DNA from: Affinundibacterium flavidum
GTDB taxonomy: Bacteria > Pseudomonadota > Gammaproteobacteria > Burkholderiales > Burkholderiaceae_D
Assembly (NCBI RefSeq): GCF_014284175.1
Contig: NZ_JACOGA010000024.1
Span: forward strand, 1 to 61,995
Direction of reading: 5' to 3'
DNA length: 61,995 nucleotides
Shown: positions 9,701 to 20,000 of the stretch, piece after piece
How positions within the stretch are numbered: position 1 is the first letter of the stretch
Layout of the letters: every line of letters begins with the position of its first letter
Program-made: the position numbers and the translations under genes
Notes under the pieces: generated by a model
What the model was told of the DNA's origin: nothing
Database searches by the model: none
The model's input: the letters and a program-made list of their open reading frames with translations, nothing else

Positions 9701-12700
9701 GTCCAGCCTCAGTGTCACGATTGACAAGACAGCACCAGCAAGCGCGCCGGGCGATGTTGCACTTACCGATGCCGAAGATAGCGGTACATCTAATACCGAT
9801 AATATTACCAACTTCAGTACGCCCTTATTGTATGGCAATGGTGCTGTGAAAAACCAGTGGATCAACCTGTATGAAAACGATGGCTTAACTCTGGTTGATA
9901 TTATTCAGGCTGATTCTCAAGGACACTGGGAATATACCTACTCACCTAGCAAAGGTGATGGTACTTACAAGATGGTGGCGAGAAGCGTGGATCTGGCAGG
10001 CAACGTCGGCCCGGCTTCCAACACATTTACTTTGACAGTTGACACTACCTCACCAAGCACTCCTGATGCCCCTGATTTAGTAAGTGGCAGTGATAGTGGT
10101 ATCTCCGCCACAGATGACATCACCAATGACAACACGCCGACTGTCAGTGGCGTCACAGAAGCTAATGCCAGTGTCACTTTGTATGACACCGATGATACGA
10201 CAGTGCTCGGCATTACGACATCGGATGGCAGTGGTAATTGGAGCATCATTAGCTCAACACTGAAAGCCGGTAGCCATGACTTAAAAGTAGAAGTGGTTGA
10301 TGTCGCTGGCAATAACAGCGGCTTGTCTGCGGCTTTGACGGTAACCATCGATACTACGGGGCCGACCACCGCGAATAAGACGATGTCACTGTCTGCTGAC
10401 ACAGGGAGCTCATCATCAGATTTCATTACTAAAACGGCGTCACAAACCATTTCTGGAACGGTAGACGCGGATCTTGCTAACGATGAAGTAGTCGAGGTAT
10501 CTGTAAACAATGGTGCAAGCTGGACAGTCGCTACTGGGGCGGCAGGGCAAAAAAGCTGGAGTGCATCTGGCTTAACTTTAGTTGGTAGCGATACCATCAA
10601 AGTGCGAGTCGTCGATACTGCTGGCAACAGCGGCACCGTAGCATCTCAGGCCTATACATTAGATCAAACTGCACCAGCAGCACCGACCATTGCCCTGGAC
10701 AGCGCCAGTGATAGTGGTAGCAGTAATAGCGACGGCATAACCAATAAAGTGAATCCTGTGATTCGTGGTACAACTATAGCTAATGCCAGCGTCGAATTGT
10801 TCGATACAGGTGGTGTTACTGTACTAGGAACGACGACGGCAGATGGTAGTGGGAATTGGTCAATTACCAGCAGTAAGCTTGCAAGCGGTTCTCATACGCT
10901 GACAGCAAAGGCAACTGATATTGCTGGTAATGTGAGTGCAGCTTCTGCATCAACAATCGTCAAAATAGACACGACCGCGCCAGCATTGCTATCGGCGATT
11001 ACGATCAGTGATACAGCACTTAAAATTGGTGATACTGCACAAGTAAAATTTTCGTTCACGGAGGCGGTTAGTGGTTTTACGACGGCAGATGTGGCTGTAC
11101 CTAATGGGCAATTGACGGGCTTGTCGAGTTCAGATGGAGGAGTAAATTGGAGCGCAACGCTGACGCCAAACTCGAACGTCACCAATGTAAGCAATACCTT
11201 GACCTTGTCTAATATTGGGTATGTTGATTTGGCTGGGAATGCTGGTGTGGGAAGCAGTCTTTCACCATCTTATAGTGTCGATACGATGCGCCCTAGTTTG
11301 ACAACAGGTATCAGTATTAGTGACACCTCTTTAAAGATTGGTGATACGGCAAATCTGAGTTTTGTTTTCGCTGAAGCGATCACTGGATTTACCACCGCTG
11401 ATCTGAATTCACCGAATGCGGTCATTTCAAATTTGGTGTCTGGCGATGGTGGCGTTACGTGGACAGCAACGCTTACGCCAAATGCAAATTCATCAATTAA
11501 CACCAACCTAATAACACTAGACTATACGGGTATCCTTGATTTAAAAGGCAATGCGGGCACTGGTAGCGCCACCAGCAAAAATTACGTGGTCGATACCGTT
11601 CCTCCTAATGCTCCTAGCATTACCATTTCAGATAGCAATTTGACCGTTGGGGAAACCGCGACGGTGAGTTTCACTTTTGCTGAACCCGTATCAGGTTTTT
11701 CGATAGCAGACGTTGCCGTGGAAAATGGCGTACTGTCAAATTTATTGACAACCGATAATATCCACTTTACGGCTTTATTAACGCCGACTGACAAAATTGC
11801 CGATAGCACGAATACGCTCACTGTTGATTGCACAGGGATTAGCGATTTAGCTGGCAATGCGGGAATTGGCACACTGAAAAGTTCAAACTATGCAATCGAC
11901 ACAACGCGTCCTGTGTTGGCATCAGCTATCAGCATTTCAGATACTGCTTTAAAAATAGGTGATACCGCAACGGTATCGTTCAGTTTTAACAAAGCGGCCA
12001 GCAATTTCACAAGCGCCAATATTATCGCTGAGAACGGCGTCATCAGTAATCTGATCTCCAATGATGGTGGAATCAGTTGGACTGCCAGTTTAACGGCCAA
12101 GGCCAACATCAATGACAGCACGAACGTCGTTGGCATCAGTTTGGAAGGGGTTAATCTCGGCTCTTCTGGTAACTATAGTATTGACACCGTTCGCCCAAGC
12201 TTAGCCTCGACAATCAGCTGGTCTGATACCGCACTGGCAGTAGGTGAGACTGCGCAGGTGACGATCACCTTCTCGGAAGCAATCACGGATTTTACTAATG
12301 CCGATTTGACGGTCGAGAACGGTATTCTCTCTCCCCTTAGCTCCACCAATGGTGGCATTACTTGGACGGCTACATTTACTCCAACCAATAACCTCACCGA
12401 TGCTACTAATAGCCTGAGCTTGAATCTGGCTGGCATCAGTGATTTGGCGGGTAACGCCGGGACTGGTTCAGCCAGTTCGCCCAATTACGCGATTGATACT
12501 TTACGTCCTACGGCGACCATCAGTTTTAGTGATACGGCACTCATTGCAGGCGAGAGCGCCATAGTTACGATCACTTTCAGTGAAGCGGTCAGTGATTTGA
12601 CCAATGCAGACCTGACTATCGCCAATGGTACTTTGACCTCTGTCAGTTCTTCCAATGGTGGTCTGAGCTGGAGTGCTACGTTCACGCCGACGGTCAATTT

Positions 12701-15700
12701 GGAAGATAGCAGCAATGTTATCGTGCTCAACAATGCCGGCGTCATTGATGCAGCGGGTAATACTGGTCTGGGTAGCACAAGCTCAGCGAACTACAGCGTC
12801 GATACGCTACGTCCAACCGCAAACATTGGTCTCAATATTAGCCTCAACGACAGCGCATTGAACGTTGGCGAAAGTGCCACCGTCACCATCACCTTCTCCG
12901 AGCCTGTTGTTAACTTCACCAATGCTGATCTGACGGTTGAGAATGGTATCCTCTCGCCCCTTAGCTCCACCGATGGGGGCATTACTTGGATCGCTACACT
13001 CACGCCAAGCAATAACCTCACCGATGCTACTAATAGCCTGAGCTTGAATCTGGCAGGCATTAGTGATCTTGCGGGTAACGCCGGGATTGGTTCAGCCAGT
13101 TCGCCCAATTACGCGATTGATACTTTACGTCCTACAGCGACCATCAGTTTTAGTGATACGGCACTCATTGCAGGCGAGAGCGCTATTGTTACGATCACTT
13201 TCAGTGAAGCGGTCAGTGATTTGACTAATGCCGACCTGACTATAGCCAATGGTACTTTGACCCCTGTCAGTTCTTCTAATGGCGGTCTGACGTGGAGTGC
13301 TACGTTCACGCCGACAGTCAATCTGGAAGATAGCAGCAATGTCATCGTGCTCAATAACACCGGCGTCATTGATGCAGCGGGCAATACTGGTCTGGGTAGT
13401 ACAAGTTCAGCGAACTACAGCATAGATACGCTACGCCCAACCTCAAGCATCAGCCTCAATGATAGCGCCTTGAGCATAGGTGAAAGTGCCATCGTCACCA
13501 TTACATTCTCTGAGCCTGTTTCTAACTTTAGCAATGCTGACCTGAGCCTGACTCACGGCACACTTTCTGCCGTTAGCTCAACAGATGGAGGGCGCACCTG
13601 GAGCGCGACGCTGACACCTGAAGCAAACGTCACCGCGACAAATAATCTGATTACGCTTGATAATGCGGGTGTCAATGATGCGGCTGGCAATGCGGGAAGT
13701 GGCATCACATCATCAGCCGCTTATAAGCTTGATACGGTACGCCCGAGTGCAACCCTGACACTGGCAGATAATCAGTTGACCGCAGGGGAAACCACTACAT
13801 TGACCGTCCAATTTAGTGAAGCAGTTACCAATTTCTCGAATGCTGATTTGAGCATAGAGAATGGCGCGCTCTCACAACTTGAATCAACGAACGGTGGTAC
13901 TACCTGGACAGCGACATTTACACCGGCGATCAGCACTTCGGATGCCAGCAATGTCATTGTGCTCAACAATACTACCTACACCGATCTTAATGGAAACATC
14001 GGCACCGGTACGAGCTCTTCTAGTAATTACAGCGTGGATACACTGCGTCCGGCCGCGACCATCAGTCTAAATGATAATAATTTATTGCTCGGTGAAACAG
14101 CAAACGTGAGCTTTAGTTTTAATCGTCCAGTAACAGGCTTTACCAACGCCGATTTGACAGTTGAAAATGGTAGCTTGAGTGCGGTCACATCAACCGATGG
14201 TGGTTTGACTTGGAGTGCTATTTTCACTCCAAGCGCTTTCCTCAATGATAGTACTAACCTCATTACTCTCAACCAGGCAGGTGTTATGGATGCCGCTGGT
14301 AACGTGGGTGTAGGCAATGCAACGTCAGCGAATTTCAGCATAGACACCCGCAATACTTTGCCAAGCATCGTTGGTACGCAGTCCGGTCAATCGATCAATA
14401 GTAATAATACTGTGAAGCCTTTTAGCAACGTGACGATTGTAGATTCTGATCTTGGTGCGATGGAGAAGGTGACGGTACGTTTGGATAATGCAGATAAGGG
14501 AAGTTTTACTGCAGCCTCATTGGCGTTGGCAGGTTTTTCTTCTAACGATGGTGGACTTACATACACCTCTAATGCAGCGGCCTCACCAGCGAATATACAA
14601 GCTGCTTTACGCGCTTTAGTGTTCCAGCCTAACGCCAGCCGCGTCAGCGTCGGCAACACAGACACAACGACTTTTACGGTCAGTGTCAACGATGGGATTG
14701 AGACTGCTAACAATGCTAACACTAGTGTGATTACAACCGCAGTCAATAGCGCACCATCGGATATTGCATTGAGTAACACACTAATCAATCAATCCGCCAA
14801 TGCACTCGCTTCACTTGGTTTGTTAAGTAGCACGGATATCAATTTGGGCGATACTCACACCTATACTCTGGTCAATAGTCCGGCCTCGAACGACAATGTC
14901 TTGTTCACCTTAGATGGTAATCAGGTTAAAGTCAAAACACCGGGGTTGATTGCGGCAGGTAATTACCAATTAGCGGTACGTACCACTGACGCGGCGGGTG
15001 CTAGTTTTATTAAGACCTTTACGGTTGGTGTCAAAGATGATGTCGCCCCTAAAGTTGTTTCCATAGACGGTAGTTTCTCTACTTCGCAAGCTGATCAGGT
15101 GGATTTCCTGGTGCAATTTAGTGAAGAGGTTACAGGCGTCAATCTGAATGACTTTAGTTTATTAGCCTCTGGCGGTGCCAACGGTACGCTTAAAGAAATC
15201 ACGCAGATTAATGCCAGTACCTACCGGGTCAGTGTGAATCACGTGGCAGGCAATGGTAGTTTGCGCCTAGACCTGAATAGTGTTGGATCAGGGATTGCCG
15301 ATCTGGTATCCAATCCGATTTCTGCTGGCTTTATCGGTAGCAAATTAGACGTTAAAACAGATCTGGATAACGACAATATTTCTGACACTTTAGAGTCTAA
15401 GGTGCCGAATCGCTTCGGTACTGGTACAGGTGACGGCAACGGCGATGGTATTGCTGATACCGATCAAAATAGTGTTAGTTCGCTGGTATGGAAACAACAG
15501 CCCAACGGCGTCACCTCGTACGTCACCTTAGCCAATTCGGAAGGTGCGTCACAAGTCAATGTCATCACTACACCAACGCCGACTAACTTGCCTGCCGATG
15601 TCAGTATGCCATTTGGTTTGCTCGCTTTTGATATTGTTGATCTCAAGCCAGGTGCGTCCACCAAGATGTCTGTATTTGTCGAAAAAGGTACGCCAATCAA

Positions 15701-16877
15701 CGGGTACTGGAAGCAAGACAAAGCCGGTCATTGGGTTAATATTGCCGACAGTGTGACAACCACTGGCAATACGATACGGATTGATTTTACGCTGACGGAT
15801 GGCGGCGAGTTTGATGCCGATGGAATCGTCAACGGCAAGATCAGCGACCCGGGTGGCCCAGGTTTATTCACGGGTGCAGCACCGAATATGAATGCCTTTG
15901 CCCTGACGGAAGTCGCGCCACGGAATGTCAAAAAACTGGACTTTAATGTCAGCTTTAGTACTGCCGTAAAAAATGTCGATATCACCGATTTTGCCCTCAA
16001 TGCCACGGGCACGGCACAAGGCACGATTAAGCAAGTTGTTAAAATTTCCGATACGCTTTACAAAGTTTCGGTCGATAGCGTCACTGGTAATGGTTCGTTA
16101 GTTGTGGCAGTCAAAACCGGTGTATCTGGCAATGACATCACGGATCTCTATGGTACGGCGTTGAGCACCACGGTCAATAACATCGTGACTACGGCACCGC
16201 ATCCATTGCAAAGTGATATCGCCTTGCATAGCAACAGTGAGAAAATCGCCGCGCTCTATACGCTGATGTATCACCGCGCACCGGATCAGGAAGGCTTGAC
16301 TTACTGGCTCAACGAGATGGCTCATGGTAAGACCATGACCGATATCTCACGTGCTTTTGCCAGTCACTCTCGTTTCATGAAAGACTATGCCACCATGAAT
16401 AATCAGTTGTTTGTGGAAACTTTGTACAAGGACGGGCTGGGAAATGCCGGCGATGCACAAGGCGTTTCCTTCTGGATTAATAAGCTCAATCTCGGACAAA
16501 GCCGCGCCGATATGGTCGCCGAGTTCGCTCTCTCGGCCATGACGACGAACCTGGTCTCTATACATGATGCTCATGGCTTAAGCGACGCCGAGTTTCTTGC
16601 CGCTACAGTGCGTCAGAATACTTTGTTAAACCGCATTGATCTTGGTCTGGAATTCGTTAAACAGTTCGGTAGTGCGACCAATCCTTTGAGTGCTACCGAC
16701 CTTGATCCTGCTTACCATGCAGCGCAATTAATCATCGCTAAAGTGAATGCTACCGATGAGTCGCTTGCGAATAATATGAATACTTTGCATGCTACTCCTA
16801 CAATTAATGCTGTTCTTAATGTAGTAAATCATGAGCAGTGGGTGAGCCTGATTGGAGAGCAAAGTATTTCCATGTAA
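6777..16877 (+). CDS. Giant exported DUF4347 / Ig-like repeat / DUF4214 protein
   Basis: A 3366-residue protein without a Sec signal. Order: DUF4347 (about 28-190; VLVVDSRLPDF, SIVSHGNHG, ALYGCDVGSG); a Gly-rich PGRS-like stretch (about 320-530); two Calx-beta domains (about 545-770, each ending TDDD); several bacterial Ig-like domains; eleven Ig-like repeats of about 104 residues (about 1407-2525), ten with a conserved Tyr three residues before DT; a cadherin-like segment; an Asp-rich calcium-binding-like DLDNDNISDTLE...GDGNGDGIADTDQ region; and a C-terminal DUF4214 region (ALYTLMYHRAPDQEGLTYWL). Proteins of this build are usually type I-secreted adhesins or surface proteins, but no type I exporter gene lies nearby. 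It follows the sulfotransferase by 14 bases with AAGGA upstream. Exact function unknown. Confidence 0.9.
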   Translation: MSSLTTGNVFDMSILNAASQNPVASGKTVLVVDSRLPDFQSIVNAAKSGVIVIVLDQNQNGIKQIADALKGISNIDSISIVSHGNHGMVLLGDSPLHLGNVDQYASELKSIGESLSADGDIALYGCDVGSGSDGVAFMNALAAATGADIAASSDDTGSANRNGNWELEISTGDISQTPILDLLQLRDWDHLASTGSANSQATLVSAIAAAVGDGSDDTITLTGDFTLTSAVTIAVNDGKTLTIVGAGYKIDGNNASRLLVTGTTNAGSTISLQNLTLANGFLSANGGDSLSSGAVAGGDALGAAISNSGTLNISGVTFSGNKAAGGGGGAAGPGGQSGGGGGGGGFGTTNGGSGGANDTYTATSPSAGKGGNGAGTNSAPEIGGYGGTTTGGKAGALAGGSTGGKGATASDGTSSIGGGGGGGGNYAAGGRGGNAVGAIYNNGGTVKISSSTFSNNIAAGGGGGGGSVYANFPGNGGNGGYGVAAIWNKSGTVSADASTKTSITGATNVGKGGYGGYAKGGGGSAGSNRGANQTLGTIGTLIVAPTVLLSTNNSSIAESAGMSTITATLSSIASTDTIVTIAATGTATGSGTDYTLSSTSIKILAGNLTGTALVTAVQDTLDEPNETVIVDIISVSGGDSATESGTQQQTITITDDDATPSLSIANVSQAEGNSGSTNLTFTVTLSAASAQAVSVNYATINGTASAGSDYTAASGTLNFAAGETTKTFNVVIAGDSTIESDEDFTVTLSSPTNATLGTANATGTITDDDSDNTPPVVSSITRVDTATSNATSVQYTVKFSEDVTGVDAGDFSLTTSGTSGTVSNVTGSGDTYTVTVNTITGDGTLRLDLVASGSGIADTSTKNNAIDTDFTSGEVYTFDHTAPATPSTPDLAPASDSGIFSFDNYTSVTTPLFNGTGEIGSTVTLYDTSNSNAVLGTKTVNGAGKWSITSTTLTEGTHVIVAKASDTVGNLSSNSSSLSVTIDKTAPASAPGDVALTDAEDSGTSNTDNITNFSTPLLYGNGAVKNQWINLYENDGLTLVDIIQADSQGHWEYTYSPSKGDGTYKMVARSVDLAGNVGPASNTFTLTVDTTSPSTPDAPDLVSGSDSGISATDDITNDNTPTVSGVTEANASVTLYDTDDTTVLGITTSDGSGNWSIISSTLKAGSHDLKVEVVDVAGNNSGLSAALTVTIDTTGPTTANKTMSLSADTGSSSSDFITKTASQTISGTVDADLANDEVVEVSVNNGASWTVATGAAGQKSWSASGLTLVGSDTIKVRVVDTAGNSGTVASQAYTLDQTAPAAPTIALDSASDSGSSNSDGITNKVNPVIRGTTIANASVELFDTGGVTVLGTTTADGSGNWSITSSKLASGSHTLTAKATDIAGNVSAASASTIVKIDTTAPALLSAITISDTALKIGDTAQVKFSFTEAVSGFTTADVAVPNGQLTGLSSSDGGVNWSATLTPNSNVTNVSNTLTLSNIGYVDLAGNAGVGSSLSPSYSVDTMRPSLTTGISISDTSLKIGDTANLSFVFAEAITGFTTADLNSPNAVISNLVSGDGGVTWTATLTPNANSSINTNLITLDYTGILDLKGNAGTGSATSKNYVVDTVPPNAPSITISDSNLTVGETATVSFTFAEPVSGFSIADVAVENGVLSNLLTTDNIHFTALLTPTDKIADSTNTLTVDCTGISDLAGNAGIGTLKSSNYAIDTTRPVLASAISISDTALKIGDTATVSFSFNKAASNFTSANIIAENGVISNLISNDGGISWTASLTAKANINDSTNVVGISLEGVNLGSSGNYSIDTVRPSLASTISWSDTALAVGETAQVTITFSEAITDFTNADLTVENGILSPLSSTNGGITWTATFTPTNNLTDATNSLSLNLAGISDLAGNAGTGSASSPNYAIDTLRPTATISFSDTALIAGESAIVTITFSEAVSDLTNADLTIANGTLTSVSSSNGGLSWSATFTPTVNLEDSSNVIVLNNAGVIDAAGNTGLGSTSSANYSVDTLRPTANIGLNISLNDSALNVGESATVTITFSEPVVNFTNADLTVENGILSPLSSTDGGITWIATLTPSNNLTDATNSLSLNLAGISDLAGNAGIGSASSPNYAIDTLRPTATISFSDTALIAGESAIVTITFSEAVSDLTNADLTIANGTLTPVSSSNGGLTWSATFTPTVNLEDSSNVIVLNNTGVIDAAGNTGLGSTSSANYSIDTLRPTSSISLNDSALSIGESAIVTITFSEPVSNFSNADLSLTHGTLSAVSSTDGGRTWSATLTPEANVTATNNLITLDNAGVNDAAGNAGSGITSSAAYKLDTVRPSATLTLADNQLTAGETTTLTVQFSEAVTNFSNADLSIENGALSQLESTNGGTTWTATFTPAISTSDASNVIVLNNTTYTDLNGNIGTGTSSSSNYSVDTLRPAATISLNDNNLLLGETANVSFSFNRPVTGFTNADLTVENGSLSAVTSTDGGLTWSAIFTPSAFLNDSTNLITLNQAGVMDAAGNVGVGNATSANFSIDTRNTLPSIVGTQSGQSINSNNTVKPFSNVTIVDSDLGAMEKVTVRLDNADKGSFTAASLALAGFSSNDGGLTYTSNAAASPANIQAALRALVFQPNASRVSVGNTDTTTFTVSVNDGIETANNANTSVITTAVNSAPSDIALSNTLINQSANALASLGLLSSTDINLGDTHTYTLVNSPASNDNVLFTLDGNQVKVKTPGLIAAGNYQLAVRTTDAAGASFIKTFTVGVKDDVAPKVVSIDGSFSTSQADQVDFLVQFSEEVTGVNLNDFSLLASGGANGTLKEITQINASTYRVSVNHVAGNGSLRLDLNSVGSGIADLVSNPISAGFIGSKLDVKTDLDNDNISDTLESKVPNRFGTGTGDGNGDGIADTDQNSVSSLVWKQQPNGVTSYVTLANSEGASQVNVITTPTPTNLPADVSMPFGLLAFDIVDLKPGASTKMSVFVEKGTPINGYWKQDKAGHWVNIADSVTTTGNTIRIDFTLTDGGEFDADGIVNGKISDPGGPGLFTGAAPNMNAFALTEVAPRNVKKLDFNVSFSTAVKNVDITDFALNATGTAQGTIKQVVKISDTLYKVSVDSVTGNGSLVVAVKTGVSGNDITDLYGTALSTTVNNIVTTAPHPLQSDIALHSNSEKIAALYTLMYHRAPDQEGLTYWLNEMAHGKTMTDISRAFASHSRFMKDYATMNNQLFVETLYKDGLGNAGDAQGVSFWINKLNLGQSRADMVAEFALSAMTTNLVSIHDAHGLSDAEFLAATVRQNTLLNRIDLGLEFVKQFGSATNPLSATDLDPAYHAAQLIIAKVNATDESLANNMNTLHATPTINAVLNVVNHEQWVSLIGEQSISM
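10998..14350 (+). repeat. Array of eleven about 104-codon Ig-like repeats, with a 624-bp internal duplication
   Basis: Eleven repeats in the giant gene each begin with an ISxSDTALxxGE-type strand and end near NYxxDTxRP. Two adjacent repeats were duplicated together: about 12294-12830 and about 12918-13445 match with a constant 624-bp offset (208 codons) and only scattered differences, much closer than the other repeats. The array is therefore still expanding. The fourth repeat is shorter than the rest. Confidence 0.8.
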
Positions 16878-17034
16878 TTTTTTTATAATTGAATTGCTTC
16901 GCTTAAGTTTTGGAGTTGAAAAAGCGTTTCGTTTAGATTGATTTGATGAGAACGGCAAAAAATCTCGCTGTTAGTATTTTGTGTTTGCCTTTACAGTTTT
17001 AGGGTTACCCACATTCGAATACTTGAATCTCATC

Positions 17035-20000
17035 ATGTCAGTCTCTACGTCACTAGCTAATTTCTCATTTACACGACGCCTGATGCAAGCTGCGATCTCC
17101 GCGGCTTTTGCAGCGAGCGTCGCCCTGCCTGCCAACACGTATGCAGCGGCCGTCGGCAATTTGCGTCAAATTGAAACGCCTGCCAATGCCAGCAGCGTGA
17201 AGATCCTCACCGATAAAGGTCATTTGTTGGAAATCAGTTTGTTGCGGCCGGATATGTTTCGCGTATGGGCTGGTAGTGATGGAAAACTGATCGGCGCGGG
17301 TGATAAGGCTGCTCCTATCGTATTAAAAAAAGATGTCACCAAGGTCGATTATCAGCTTACTGATAAAGGCGATTATCAATTACTGCAAACTGCCAAAATG
17401 GCTTTGCGTATCTACAAAAAACCACTGCGTTTAGCTTTGTATAAGGCCGATAACAAAACTTTGTTGTGGCAAGAAATGCAGTCGCTTGATATCGCCGAGA
17501 AAAGCAGTTTTCAAACTCTATCCACTACAGCGGAAGAAGTGTTCTTTGGTGGCGGTCAGCAAAACGGTAGCTATGCTTTTAAAGGCAAGTCTCTGGAAGT
17601 TTCTTACTCAGGCGGCTGGGAAGAAAACGACAGGCCGAGTCCCGCACCGTTTTATATGAGTAACAAAGGCTATGGCGTGTTACGCAATACCTGGAGCAAT
17701 GGCAGTTACGATTTCCGTGCCAATGATTTCATCACGACCAGCCACAACGAAAAACGCTTTGATGCCTACTACTTCGTCGGCGATAACATCAAAGATGTTT
17801 TGAATGCCTATACCGAACTGACCGGACGCGCAAAAATTTTGCCGCGCTGGGCTTACGAATATGGCGATGCCGATTGCTATAACGATGGCGATAATATTAA
17901 GAAGCCGGGCACAGTGCCAAAAGGCTGGAGCGATGGCCCTACGGGCAAAACGCCAGACGTGGTGCTATCGGTAGCAGCGAAATATCGTGAGCACGATATG
18001 CCAGGTGGTTGGATACTACCGAACGATGGTTATGGCTGCGGTTATACCGATCTCGAAGGTGTGGTTGCCGGTTTGAAGAAATATGGTTTCCGCACGGGTC
18101 TCTGGACAGAAAACGGTGTCGATAAAATTAAATGGGAAGTCGGCACGGCGGGCACGCGCGCGCAAAAACTGGATGTCGCATGGACGGGTGCTGGTTACCA
18201 ATTTGCACTCGATGCAAATCAGGCCGCAGCGCAGGGGATTTTAGATAATTCTAATTCACGCCCGTTCTTGTGGACGGTGATGGGCTGGGCTGGCATGCAA
18301 CGCTATGCGGTGACTTGGACTGGTGATCAAAGCGGTAGTTGGGATTACATACGTTGGCATATCCCGACCATTATCGGTTCTGGTTTGTCGGGGCAGGCTT
18401 ATGCGACTGGTGACGTCGATGGCATCTTTGGCGGTAGTCCGGAAACCTTCACCCGTGATTTGCAATGGAAAGCGTTCACGCCGGTGTTAATGGGCATGTC
18501 GGGCTGGTCGCAAAATTCGCGCAAACATCCTTGGGCCTTTGATGAACCGTATCGCAGTATCAACCGCGATTATCTGAAACTCAAAATGCGCCTGATGCCT
18601 TATATGTACACATTGGCGCAAGAGGCAGAACAAACAGGTGCACCGCTGGTGCGTGGCTTGATGTGGGATCATCCACAAGATCCCAACGCGAATAACGAGG
18701 CTTACAAATATCAATTTTTCTTAGGCAAAGATTTGTTAGTGGCGCCCGTGTATCGCAGTCAGGCGGCGAGCAAAGGTTGGCGTAAGGGGATTTATTTACC
18801 GCAAGGGCAGTGGATAGATTATGCAGATGGACGCGTGCTGGAAGTGGGTGCACAGGGCAAAGTGATTGATTATCAAGTGAGCTTGGATCGCTTGCCAGTA
18901 TTCGTGCGTGCCGGGGCGATTTTGCCTATGTATCCGAGTGCTTTGTACGATGGCCAAGTCGCTAAAGATGTTCTGACTTGGGATATTTATCCACACGGCG
19001 AATCGACTTATACCTTGTATGAAGACGATGGTGAAACCCGTCAATATCAACAAGGTGAACAGAGTACACAAACTTTGCGTGTAACTGCGCCGCTTGGAAC
19101 AGCGGGAGACATCACGCTGCAGCTCGACGGCGTGCAAGGCCAGTATCAAGGTATGGAAAAAACACGCGTACAAGAATTCCAAATTCATACGCGAGTGAAA
19201 CCTCAACAAGTGTTCTTGCAAGGTCAAAACTTAAGCGAAGCAAAATCACGTGCAGAATTTGATGCGGCGGGGGCGACTGCTACTTGGTTTTACGATGCCA
19301 CGCAAAAATATGGCGTGGTGACTGTAAAAACAGCCAAGCTCGATATCCGTCAAGCGCTGCAAGTACGCCTGGTGATAGCGGCGAATGCAAGCCTGGCGGT
19401 AACAGCCGATTATCCAGCTGCACCAGCAAGCGGTGATGTGGTCGCAACCGATACGCTGATCGTACTCAATCGTCCAGCCGAAGAACCCGGCCATCCTTTA
19501 GAAAACGCTTTCGATGGCAAGCCTGGAACTTGGTTCAGAACGCTGCGTGATCAATCGCAAAAAACGGGTGCGCATGAATTTACCTTGGCATTGGGCGAGC
19601 GTCGCATGATTAAAGGTTTTGAAATCGCGCCACGTAATGACAAACATTGGGAAGCAGGTCAGGTTAAAGATTTTGAAATTTACCTGGCTGATAGTAATGG
19701 TGAATGGGGCAAGCCCGTGTTTACTGGACGTTTGAAAAAACAAGAGGGCAAGCAACGCGTCGAGTTTGCGGCGAAGGCGGGACGTTTATTTAGATTCCGT
19801 ATTTTGAGCACGCATGATCAAGATGAAGGTGGTAATGCACAAGATCCTATGGTCTTGACCAGCAACGATGCGGCGAACGCACCGCGTGCCTACAATGCCT
19901 TTACGCCTTTGGCCGTGCCACCGATTACGATTTCTGAGTTTGCCTTGTTGGAACAACAAACCCCAGATCTTCCGCCATCGCAATTATCTTTATCTGATCA

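Noticed and set aside
10998..14350. CRISPR-like periodic repeats
   Set aside because: The period of about 312 bp is coding, with protein-level conservation and no spacer structure. No Cas genes are near.
7517..15731. Many long open frames on the minus strand (and in other plus frames) across the giant gene
   Set aside because: They are mirror frames caused by the biased codon use and repeats of the giant gene; they repeat with its period and look like no protein family.
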